Below are positions 54,275 through 64,000 of a DNA stretch of 64,000 nucleotides, one piece after another; position 1 is the first letter of the stretch; the number at the start of each line of letters is the position of its first letter. Origin of the DNA: Dasyornis broadbenti (lineage: Eukaryota; Chordata; Aves; Passeriformes; Dasyornithidae); assembly GCA_013397935.1 (NCBI GenBank), contig VZRN01006290.1, positions 206,563-270,562 of the forward strand, given 5' to 3'. The position numbers were made by a program, and so were the translations under genes. The notes below the pieces were generated by a model. The model saw only the letters and a program-made list of their open reading frames with translations. It searched no databases and was not told where the DNA came from.

Positions 54275-56655
54275 CTGCAAGGGACAGGGACACAGAGCTG
54301 AATTGTGCATAAGCAGAGCCAAACAAACCTGAGGTCACACAATCCTGGTTGTTTTGTTGTTTTTTTTTAATGGAAACATTAATGCCATTGACTGGTGAAG
54401 CAACTTCCAGTGAACCATTCATCTTTGGATCCTGCAAACCCTCTTGGCACGGCTTTGTCATTGTTAAACCTCCCAAAATCACCTACAGCACCCAAGGATG
54501 AAAGGTCAGGGAGCAGCAGAAGATGGGGGCCAGTCCAGGCATCCCACCTAGCCTCTCCCCAGTGGTGTCAGAGCAAGGGGTCATTCCAGACGTTTCCAGG
54601 CGCAGATCCAAAGTTCAGAGCAGGATTTGGAGGTTTTAAACTCAGCTGTCCTGGTTAAGAGCAGCCCTTGATACAGGTGGGAGAGGCATTGGGTCAGACC
54701 CCAGGAGGTCCTAGGCATGTTGCAGTTGGGTCAACCAGCGTTTGGAACCAATTCCCAAAGCAGGAACCACACTGGAATTTGGGGAGTGCAGCCCAGGAGG
54801 AAGCAGACCAGGAGCAGAAATGTCCACCCAGCTTGGAGAACCCCTTTGCTCTGGGAGGAGGGGTAGGAATAGGACCCCTTGTCCTGATCCAGGACTTGGG
54901 GTGGGCAGAGGATGGGGTGGCATCCTCCAGACCTCTCCTAGGCCTCCTCCTCCACAACAGACTTGATATTGCCAGCCCCAGGAAGAAGATCAGGACTAAG
55001 CCCTCAGGTCTCTTGGAGAGCTCCTTTCAGGCCATGGGTGGATTGTTCCCCAGAGCAGCTCTGTGGGACACTCAGGAATAATTACCACGTCCCCAAATAT
55101 TCCCGAGCACGCATGTCCCCACACACCACTGGCATCGTTCTGAGCTCTGCAAAGTCAAAGAGGAGCCCAGGGACCAGACCAAGTTATGGAGCTGGGAAAT
55201 TGCCTGTCCTGCCTCAGGGAGACGCACAGAGAAAAATTAGGTGTTATCAGGGAATGGTTCTGAGGAGATTTGCCCCAAAATGAATTTTCCAAGTAAATTC
55301 AATGCCCTGATTTATTTCCCCTCCAAACACATTTCCCAGACATGAGACTCCACAGGAGGACACGTGGAGTTGCTCTGCATGACCGCTGCTCACCAAGGGT
55401 GTTCTGGCTTTCTTCCCCAGCCAGCTTCTGCGAGAGGGAGACAAAAAACCCAAATGCCCTCGACTGCCAGGAATAGCAACACAATTTAGGCCACAGAGCA
55501 GCAGCAGCAGTGCCAGGGCCAGTCCTGCCTCAAGGATGGTCCCCAGTGCAGGATTTGCTTCCCAGTGCTGGGCAGGGACCCATTCTGAGCTGCTCCCAGG
55601 GCCTCAACCACCCCATTTCACTGGAGTGATTTGGGGAGCGGAAACCTTTTTCCCCCTGAAACAGATGGCTCCTGCTTGCTGACACAGCTGGGAAGGAGGG
55701 TAGGACAAGCCAAAATCCCAAATCTGTTGCAGGAATGGGCACGAACAGCCCAGCTTGCTACAAATCCTCCCTCTCCTCAACTCAGCTTTACAGCCCTGAC
55801 AGAAGAACTTCACAGAGGAACCAGCATCCATATCCCAGACAAGGCTCAACCTCCCTCTCTCCTCAGCTGAGGAGATTCTGGATTTGGAGACAAATCCTAC
55901 AATTTATCATCAGCTATTTACAGACCAGGTTTCTCTGCTTAAACTAAGGCTGCGGAGGTTGGTTGTTCTTAGGGATCCATCCCTACAGAGCTGCTTCAGT
56001 CTGGTTTTGTGCCAAATTTCCCACTTGGGGACATGTAGAGAGGAGTGGCTGGGGCAAGGGACAGAACTGATGCCTGGAGGAAGCAGCAGCAGCACAGTTG
56101 TGTCCCCAGAGTGACCTCAGACAAAGCTGGGGGGCCCCAAAGACTGCAACTCCATCCTTCAGCCCCAGACTTGTCCAGCTCGGACCTGCCCAAGGTGCAG
56201 CTGCTCTCCATGGGGCTGGATTCATCCCAGGATGGACATCCCAGGTGGCTCTGTGAGAAGCTCATGCTGGCAGGATGATTTGTGACATCAGCCCAGGGCT
56301 GAGGATAACCTTGGCGTCAGAAGCATCAGGAGGCAGGCAAAGGGACACAGCAACAAACCCGGCCCAAACAAAGCTCTTTTGAGACTTTCAAGGGAAAAAG
56401 AAGCATTAAAGGAAAGAAAAGCAGCACACATCATTCCTTTCTTGCATTCTTGTTTCTTCTTAATATAAACGCCAAGATGATTTTTAAATCAGAATAAAAT
56501 AAAGTTTGAATCAGAGTTTAGTGTTCAGTGGTAGGGTGAGCTGAGCTGCCCCCCCACACCTCCATCCTGGGGGAGAGCCCAGAGGGTCCACATGCCCAGG
56601 AACCTCTCCAAACACTGGAACACAGTTTGAGCAGATAAAGCTGCCCATGAAATTC

Positions 56656-56710
56656 CCAGAATCACGGAACAAGCTGGGTTGGAAGGGACTCACAAGGGGA
56701 AATTGCATCC
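56656..56710 (-). mobile_element. CR1 LINE terminal remnant
   Basis: Very short antisense remnant: AGAATCACGGAACAAGCTGG, then GTTGGAAGGGACTCAC. Confidence 0.6.
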
Positions 56711-57727
56711 CAAGCCAGCACTGTGAGGTGATCTCAGCATTTTGAGCATTGGGAGTTGCACCCTGGGCAAGAAGTTTCCCCAGCCCCAGCTTGGATGGAC
56801 GTCTGGGTTTTGGTCGCAGAAGAAATTGTGATGTGCTGAAATCTGTCTTTGTTCCAGAGCCTCTGCAAACATTGAACTGAGCCTCCCCAGCCTCATCCCT
56901 CCTGGGGAAACTGAGGCACAGAGCTGTGATGGGACAATGTACATGCCCTGGGCAGGGCTGGGAGTGGAAAGTTGGGCTCATCCTCCCTGCTGGGACATGG
57001 GAGTTGCTTTTTAGCTCCATTTCAAGCCCTTGGAATAGCTTCCCATGGAACGCAGGACTCCGAGGTTCCTTTCCATGCCTCAAAGCCCTAGATACTGCTG
57101 ATGTCTGCCTGTCCCCATCACTGCAGGGAGGTGCCCCCCGTCCCCAAGCCCCCACACCACCTCATCTGTCTCATTTTTAATTAAGACCAAAATTAACGGC
57201 ACATCTGAAAGCCACAAAACGTCCTCCCCAAGCTTTGCACCAGGCTCCGGGCTCCAGCCGAGGCTTGAACTAGAAAGTTGCCTCGTTTTTTTCCTCCCAA
57301 ATCACCCAACATCTGCTTCTCAGAATCTGATTAACTAATATCCTTCAGCGGAAATCCCTGCCTGCGGAAAATCATCATAATAATAAAAAAAAATCACGCG
57401 AGGGAGAGTGATGGTGAAAGAGAAAGGTCATTTTGAGGGAGAGTTTATGTTTTACCATCACATCCCAGTGAACCGGGGCTGTGGTTTCCATCACCCCCTC
57501 TGCATCCGGTGAAACCTTCCCGCCTGCGGTTCCCTACGCTTCCCACCCAACCTCCTTTCACCACCCTCACACTCCTGCGGCAAACAATGTCCAATTCCAA
57601 GGTTTTTCTGATGTTGAGCCTCTTTTCCCCCCCTCCTCTTCCCTCCCCTCCCCATCATCCCTGAATGAGATGGGAAAGGAGGAGATTCTTCCCGCTGCCC
57701 ACCCACGCCAGCGCCTCAAGGACTTAC

Positions 57728-57763
57728 CTGGACAGGGCATGGAAGTGCCAGCGCTCTCTGCAT
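57728..57763 (-). other. candidate 36-nt upstream exon of KCNA10
   Basis: On the minus strand a good acceptor (AATAACTCTCTTCCCAG) and a consensus donor (CAG|GTAAGT) bracket 36 nt starting with ATG (MQRALALPCPVQ). It is the best donor found upstream of KCNA10 and could join the acceptor at 54275. No transcript evidence is available. Confidence 0.3.
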
Positions 57764-57899
57764 CTGGGAAGAGAGTTATTAAACACACATAGGGGTGTGT
57801 GGGGAAAGCGGAGGTGGAAAAACAAGTCCAGCCATACCCTTGCCAGGTCCCTTTGGGATAATGTAGACAATGTCATTTAAAAGGCTCCTCTCGCTTTGA

Positions 57900-58300
57900 T
57901 TCACCGGGGAATTGGCAGCCCCGCGCGCCGGGGCCGGGCTTTGGCAGGCACGGCCGTGGGAGCCCCGGCCCCGCCATTCACCTGGGAGCACTGAAATCAG
58001 CCGCGGGGCCATGGGGAAAGGGGCTGGTGCCGTGCTGGGGACACCCTCTCCCCACGCCCAGCTCGCCCGCGGAGGGGGAGCCCGGCCGCCCACCTCCTGC
58101 CCCTACCCGCGGGGGGGCGAGACGGGGCAGGACGTGCCCTTCTGGCGGATGCCACCTTTAATCTCCAATTACGCTCCGGATGGTCCAGCGGGGACAAATC
58201 TTGTCCGTGACGTGGCGAGGTCTGAGCTGGTCCCCGGGAGAGAGGCGGAGAGGGGGGACAGGGACCCGCGCGCCGCTGGCCCCGGGAGAGGGATTTACAG
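57900..58300. promoter_or_regulatory. CpG-rich island
   Basis: Dense CpG and GC content (runs such as CCCGCGCGCCGGGGCC) in otherwise moderate sequence, just upstream of the candidate KCNA10 exon on the minus strand. It may be a KCNA10 promoter region; the assignment is inferred. Confidence 0.4.
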
Positions 58301-61209
58301 CGTGCGAAAGGGCTCCTTGTGGTATCAATATAAAATAATGGCATTAAAAAGAGGAGGGGAGGGGAAAGCCCAAGGGTTGGAGCATCCCCCGCTGCCCACC
58401 TACCTCTCGCCTGTGGCCCTGGGCACAGCGGACGCCTTTCCAGGAGGGGACGGCCACGGTGCCACCACCACGTGGGATATCTCCGTCCCCGCCCCGGGGT
58501 GACTGGGGCCAGTTGCAGCAGCGGGCACGGCTGGCACAGCCCAGCAAAAGGCATCGCTGGGGGACGAGGGAGAGGAGGGACGTGGCCCTTCCTCATGCCT
58601 GGGTGCAGCTGGATGCTGGCTCGGACCCCAGCGCCGCCGGGCTTGTCACCTCCAGGAATTAATAAATAAATAAATAAACACCCTGGGTGGACGGGACCGG
58701 GCAGGTTGGCATGAGCCATTAAAATAACTGGGATTGTTTACTTTCCCCTTTTTCATCTTTCTTTCCATTCAGCCATTGTCGCCTTGGGTGTTCCGGAGTG
58801 GTTTTGTCCGTGTTGGCCTCACTCAGGCCTGGATCCCACCTCTCCCTTCACCCAGGTTACCTTCCCACCCTCCTCCTCCCGGGTATTTGGGGAAGGCAGA
58901 GGAGGGGGTGGCACATTTCTACCCGCGGGCTTCAGCCTGAATTCCTGAATTCCTCCACGGTGACGTTCCTCTGCTCTTGAGGGACCTGCTCACCTCGATT
59001 TCCCTCCCTCCCGCATCGTTTTCTGTCCTCTGAGCTATTTCTCCTCTCGTGACGTTAATGAGCACATTAAACCTCGCTGTCTCGGAGGAGAGCCCGGCTT
59101 GGAGCATCTCACAGTCATCTCCAGCCTTCTACTGTGGAAAGAGGACAGGAGATTATCCAGACCTCTGATCGGCTCCTTTGGGGCAGCTTTATCATTTTAC
59201 ACACCGCTTCTCTACCCCCGCAGATTACAGTCCTTAAATTCACCCTCAGCCCAGCGAGGGGATCTATTAACAAAAAGGAATTCAATCGTTATTCCTGGCA
59301 CCCAAATTCAGCTTGTGTCCATCTCCCCTCCAAACCCCGCTTTGGAAGGGCTTTGACCACAGGGTGATGGGGTCTGTAGGCAAAATCTGACCTCTTTTGG
59401 TGCTTTTCCCCCCCAAATCTGCCTGGAACTAACCAGGGTCACCTCCTGCACCCGGGCAAAGGGCAGCTGTGCCTGAGGGAAATGCAGAGTGTGAGAAGCA
59501 TCCAGAGGAGCCGAGGATGTGGCTTGTGCTGGGGCTGAGGGGCTTTAGCAAAACCCCACCGATAACAGTGAAATCCCTGGAATGAGAGTAGGGTTGTGGT
59601 CCAGGGGAGATGCCCGGAATGACATCAGTGCCTCCGAGAAACGGGGCAGTTACACAACTCCTGCATCTCCGGGGAGTGCGGCTGCACCCCGGACACCCTC
59701 GGGAAAGTTCTGCCTTTGGATCCAGCCAAGGTCACTTCAAACACCCTCTCGGCTCTAAGGATTTCAATCCCGCCTCCAGCCAGGCTGACCCAGGCACTCG
59801 TCCGGCGCTTCTTTCCCTCTAATCCTCTGCTCCTGGAATCACCAGCTCTGCTGGAATTTATCGCACTGATAAATTCAGCCCCCGAGGGTGCCCTGCATCC
59901 GGGATGGACCAGAATCCAGCAAGTTCCGGTACAGAATCGCTGCTCAGAAGCTCTGCACGCACAGCTCTGACACCAGAGGGGAGATAAAACACCCCCGAGC
60001 CTGTCCCAAAGCAGAGAGGGATTAGCTGGCAAAGGAGGAATTTTTGGCAACAGGTCCCTGAATTATTGTTTGCACAGGGAGCTTCATTTTCCCTGTGGGA
60101 AACAGTGCAGGGGACAGAGCAGCTCATCCCGCCCGCTCCCCTTTGATCTACACGGGATGAGCTGGAGCACGGTGGGAACAGGGAGGAGGCTGGCGGGGTC
60201 CTGCAGCTCCCGTCCTGCAGCAGAGCGTAGCAGTGACACTTCATTCGCTTTTCCCGAATTCCCAAGCAAAATGATGCCCACGGAGATTTCTGTGAACTCT
60301 GTGTGGGCCAGGCTCTGCTGCGCGCCCGGCAGCGGCTTCGCTCCGCGGAGCAGCCCGGGGCAGTAATGAGCCCCTGCTAATTGTCCTCTCTCTGCGGCAC
60401 TAATTACCTGGGGTTCAGTGATTCCAGCCCCGCGGCTCTGCCATGGAGCTCCGGTAGCTCCGCAGCATCTCCGTCCGCCAAAGGAATTTTTCTGATTTCT
60501 CATCCCAGCTAATTGAAGTGCCCCTCAATTAGCAACAGTCCCCCAGCATCAGGAAGGCTGGATTTTGGGGGGTGCAATCTGTAAAAGCACAACCTAAACC
60601 CTACAACGCCCTCGATGAGGGCTGGGGTTATTAATACTCGAGCTCTGATTCAGGCACGGAGTGTCCTCGGAGCTTAGTGAGCTGCCCTGGGCATCTGGCA
60701 CTGATGGAGCGGGGCAGGAATCATCTCTGGAAGGAAAACCAAGAGCTCCTGGGTTTGCTGCTGGGGGACACCCTGCAAAAGTTTGTGGCTCCTCCTCCTC
60801 AGGAGAGATAATTGCAAATTGAGCTCCTTAAATTCCGAGCAAATGTGTGCAGCTGTGAGGGAATAATCAGGAGGGGAGATGCTGGTAGTTTATGAATGAT
60901 AAAAATATAGGGAAGAGTAATTCAAATCTTCCAGGGGATGATGGGGTCTGGCAAAAGCTACCTCTCATTTCAAGTCCTCACTGTGGGAATAGCAGAGGAA
61001 TGGAAAAGGGGCCAAAATACACTGAAATAATGGTGTGTCCCAGAGCAATCCCAGGGTTTCTCCTGCTCCAGGAGAGCCCAGGGATCAGGAGCACCCAGAC
61101 CTGAAACCTCTTTGCTTTTAAAAGCAGAAGTTAAAGTTTGTCTGTGGCAAAGGGGGGCAGAATGAGCCCCAATATTTAAACCCACAAATAGTCTTTAAAC
61201 CAAAAGAAG

Positions 61210-61452
61210 GCAGGTTTAGAAGAGGTATTTGGGAGAAATTCCTCCCTGTGAGTGGCACAGGCTGCCCAGAGCAGCTGTGGCTGCCCCTGGATCCCTGGAA
61301 GTGCCTGGCCTTACTGGAGTGACTTACTCCAGTAAGACCAGGTTGGACAGGGACAGCCTGGGACAGTGGAAGATGTCCCTGCCATGGCAGGGGTGGGACA
61401 GAGTGGCCTTTGAGGTCCTTTCCGACCCAAACCATCCTAGGATTCCATGAAA
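61210..61452 (+). mobile_element. CR1 LINE 3'-end fragment with palindromic insertion
   Basis: Sense copy: TTGGGAGAAATTCCTCCCTG, AGCTGTGGCTGCCCCTGGAT, CCATGGCAGGGGTGGGACAG, CCTTTCCGACCCAAACCATC, ATTCCATG. The usual GGCCAGGTTGGACAGG run is split by a 25-bp inverted repeat at 61311-61335. Confidence 0.88.
61311..61335. repeat. perfect 10-bp inverted repeat, 5-nt loop
   Basis: TTACTGGAGT, spacer GACTT, then ACTCCAGTAA. It sits inside a CR1 copy where other copies have no such insert. Confidence 0.9.
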
Positions 61453-63828
61453 TCGCACCAGAAAACAAATTATGAGTCTGAATGAGCAGCCACCAACTCC
61501 CATGGGCTACGTCCATCCCTGTGCCTCAGTTTCCCCAGGGCTGGGGATGTGTGTACAGCCAAGCAGGAACTGTCCAGGAAAAGATGTACATGAGGAACAT
61601 CCCCAGCTGGAGTCCCAGTGCTGGCATGGAGTGCCCATCACTGCTGACCCCGTGGTGGGCAGAGACGTGTGCCCAGCTGGACCCTACAGCCCTCCCCAAT
61701 TTTTCATGCCTCCTTCTGATTTTTCCACCCATATTTTTTTTATATTAGAAAAATCAGATTATCAGAGAGCTCAGTACGTACAGTACACGCCACGAGACAG
61801 ATGAAACCTTCCTTATACCCAGCCATGGAGTCCAAAATTAATCAGCTATGGATTAACCAGGTCAGGATGTAATTTAATAACCAGCAAGTGCGAGTTCCTG
61901 CTCTGAGGGAGCTGGCCAGGTCCCGCTCTGGGTGTGCCGTGAAAGCCGCCACAGCCCAGCACAGGTAGCAGGAAAAGCCAGATGGGATGAAATGAGATCT
62001 GTGGTGGTGCTGGCTGCTCAACCAAGGGACAGGCACAGGCACAGGCACAGGGACAGCCTGGGACCGGGCCAGGCTTGGCTGCAGCTGAGCCCTCCTCATC
62101 TTCCCTGTGCTCCCAGCCAGGGTATAGCCTGATTCAGGAAAAGATTTAAATGGATTTTTGACTCTGAGGTGCTGCGGTGGCTTTTTGGGGATGCTGAGTG
62201 GGCTCTTTGGGGGCAGGGGATCTGGTCCTCGCTGGGATTCACGGAGCAGCTGCTGCTGCAAAGTGTTTGACACACTTGAGGAAGTGGCTGGTGAATGGAC
62301 TCACGGACAAAGCGCTTGGAAAGGGCTTTGATCAGCCTGGACCAGCAGAGGTGTAAAACAGGGAGTGCGTGGAGTGACCTCTTCCCTCCGGAGCATCCCG
62401 GCTCCGTGTGGGCGACTGACTGGGGACGGGGCAGGCAGCCATCCCCTCCTGCTTACTGGCCTGTAACACGATAAAGAATTCAATTCCAAATCGATGAGAA
62501 ACTTTCCCAGCCGGTCCCAAAGTGCTGGGATGGAGGCAGAGCCGCCCCCCCAACCCGGCATCCAGAGCTCGGTGCTGTAACCTCAGGCTGCTCCTAGGGA
62601 TGAACGAATGACTTTGTCCTCCCTCAAATCTGCACTGGCAGCAAACCCTGGAGGAGGTTGGCAGCCAGAGCCAGAAATGGATGGAAGGTATAAATGGAAA
62701 GCAATAGGAAGCCGCTAATCGGGACAGACGGATCCTGCATTGATCCCGATTTCTGCAGCAGCAGCACTAAAGCAGCCGCGGCAGCTTTGGGGTGCCGCTG
62801 TCACTCGGGACTTGGGGCTTCATGCGCTGAGCCAGAGCCACTACAGAGGTCAGAGCAGAGCCCCAGCCCAGCCCAGCTGCCCCCACGGTCCCCAGGAGAG
62901 GATACGGGAATTTGGACGCACAGTAAGTAATTAGGAATTAGAGTGATGGAGGTGATGCCAGTGAGACCCTCTGGCTCCTGGTAAACCCGGGGCTCCTTGC
63001 AGCACTCGCCCCGTGCTCGGGAGTGCTTCACCCTCCCTGCTCCTCCAAGGACAACCTAAACTTCTCCCCGGTCACCACCACCCAAAAGATACCCACAAAA
63101 AGAGAAAAGCAGCACCCGACTGCCCCAAACCCATCCACCAAATTCTCCTCTCCTCTACCCCCAAAACTTCTCCTGGCCACGAGGTCGGCTGACCCCAAGA
63201 GGGGAGCAACAAACCCGGCTTTGGCATCGTCCTCATCCTCCTCCGGCGTGCGGGTGCCCGGTGCCCGTGCTCCCATCGTCGCCTCCCTGGGCTACGCCGG
63301 CCGGGGCTGCCCGGCAGAGCTGCCCCTCTGCCTCTGGCGGGCAGCGCTGGGATGCTCCAGCCTCTCCTGCAGAAAGGCGATGCCGGTACCCACGTGAGCC
63401 CGGTGGGACTCCTTGCCCTCATTCTCCTTGTGCCTGAAATGGGTTTGTGCTCCCTCGCCGATCCTGCCCAGCAGCAGCAGCGGCATCCAGGACCCCAAAC
63501 CTCTTTCATGTCTACAAAAGTGTCCGAGGCCTTTGCTTTCTGAGCGAGGGTGAGGCAGGAGCAGCGTGGAGCACAGGAAGAGGAGGTGATGCCCAGGTGT
63601 GACTCCTTGTGTCCCCTCCACGCAGAGCTGCTCCCTGGGATGCTCTGCCACACGCAGCCAGGATAGGTTTCATAGGGACCTGGTTCTTTTGCATCCAAGG
63701 AGAGAAAAGCTGGAAAAACAGGACCCACCAGGGCTCCCAGTGCCAGCATAGACACACACCCAGCACCAGCCATGTGGGGAATCCAGGGCCCCTCTGGCCA
63801 TGGGCCCTTTGTCCAGGTACTTCCTCAC

Positions 63829-64000
63829 CTGGGCCTGGCTTTTCTCCAGTACAGGAAAATCCTCAATTCCTGGCAGCCTGTGCCTGCCATCACAAGATCT
63901 CCCAATCTGCTGAAGCTCCAGGAGCAGCAGCTGCCTTGCCAGGGCTTTTTCCATCCTGTTTTTATGGCCAGGGGGCTCTGTTCCTCCATGACCCCCTTGG
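63829..64000 (-). other. unassigned open frame with strong splice donor at window edge
   Basis: On the minus strand one frame is open from the window edge. It reads MEKALARQLLLLELQQIG from 63954, then HRLPGIEDFPVLEKSQAQ, and meets a consensus donor CAG|GTGAGG at 63829/63828. I do not recognise the peptide. It could be an exon of an unannotated gene, or chance. Confidence 0.2.

Larger units (their letters stand above)
54275..63828. other. intergenic region / KCNA10 upstream sequence
   Basis: No recognised gene; KCNA2 would be expected further right. It contains a CpG-rich island at about 57900-58300, an (AAAT)n run near 58659-58678, CR1 remnants (56656, 61210), and a candidate microexon at 57728-57763. 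Confidence 0.65.

Noticed and set aside
57912..58719. 196- and 240-residue ORFs on both strands in the CpG island
   Set aside because: High GC content suppresses stop codons; sequences are Pro/Gly/Arg-rich with no domain and no splice logic.
63072..63773. 233-residue minus-strand ORF
   Set aside because: No recognisable domain, Arg/Gly-rich and low complexity in its C-terminal half, and it overlaps other open frames on both strands.

Overview
This is vertebrate nuclear DNA, almost certainly from a bird and probably a songbird. Three things point there. There are many short 3'-end fragments of CR1 LINEs with the avian tail (ATTCTRTG-like). Introns and intergenic gaps are compact. The gene order RBM15 - SLC16A4 - LAMTOR5 - PROK1 - chymosin - KCNA10 matches the human 1p13.3 block as I recall it, in a much smaller space. 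There are no prokaryotic features, operons or CRISPR arrays.

Layout, left to right. RBM15 (+, 5' truncated by the window edge) ends at 2148 and is followed by a long AT-richer flank that probably carries its 3' UTR. A gene-poor stretch with CR1 pieces leads to SLC16A4 (MCT5), a minus-strand gene of eight coding exons (28615 down to 16767) convergent with RBM15. Its introns hold several CR1 copies, an 800-bp AT-only tract with an assembly gap, and two short G-rich or C-rich minisatellites. LAMTOR5 (-, four coding exons, 32630 to 30989) follows, with a decayed ~50-60 bp minisatellite in intron 2. PROK1 (+, three exons, 35167-38372) has a degraded copy of the last LAMTOR5 exon in its second intron. 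A repeat-rich gap with a 10-bp minisatellite and a TATTC array precedes an intact chymosin gene (CYM, +, nine exons, 43406-48003). The single-exon KCNA10 coding sequence (-, 54200 to 52650) comes next. The last 9.7 kb holds no gene I recognise, apart from two splice-site-based exon candidates on the minus strand.

The genes do not form one pathway. They act in m6A/splicing control (RBM15), membrane carboxylate-type transport (SLC16A4), lysosomal mTORC1 signalling (LAMTOR5), secreted GPCR ligand signalling (PROK1), gastric proteolysis (CYM) and a Shaker-type K+ current (KCNA10). Their adjacency is conserved synteny. I found no convincing undescribed biological system. The most unusual items are the LAMTOR5 exon-4 fragment inside PROK1 intron 2, a possible microexon/uORF upstream of KCNA10, and an unassigned open frame with a strong splice donor at the right edge.
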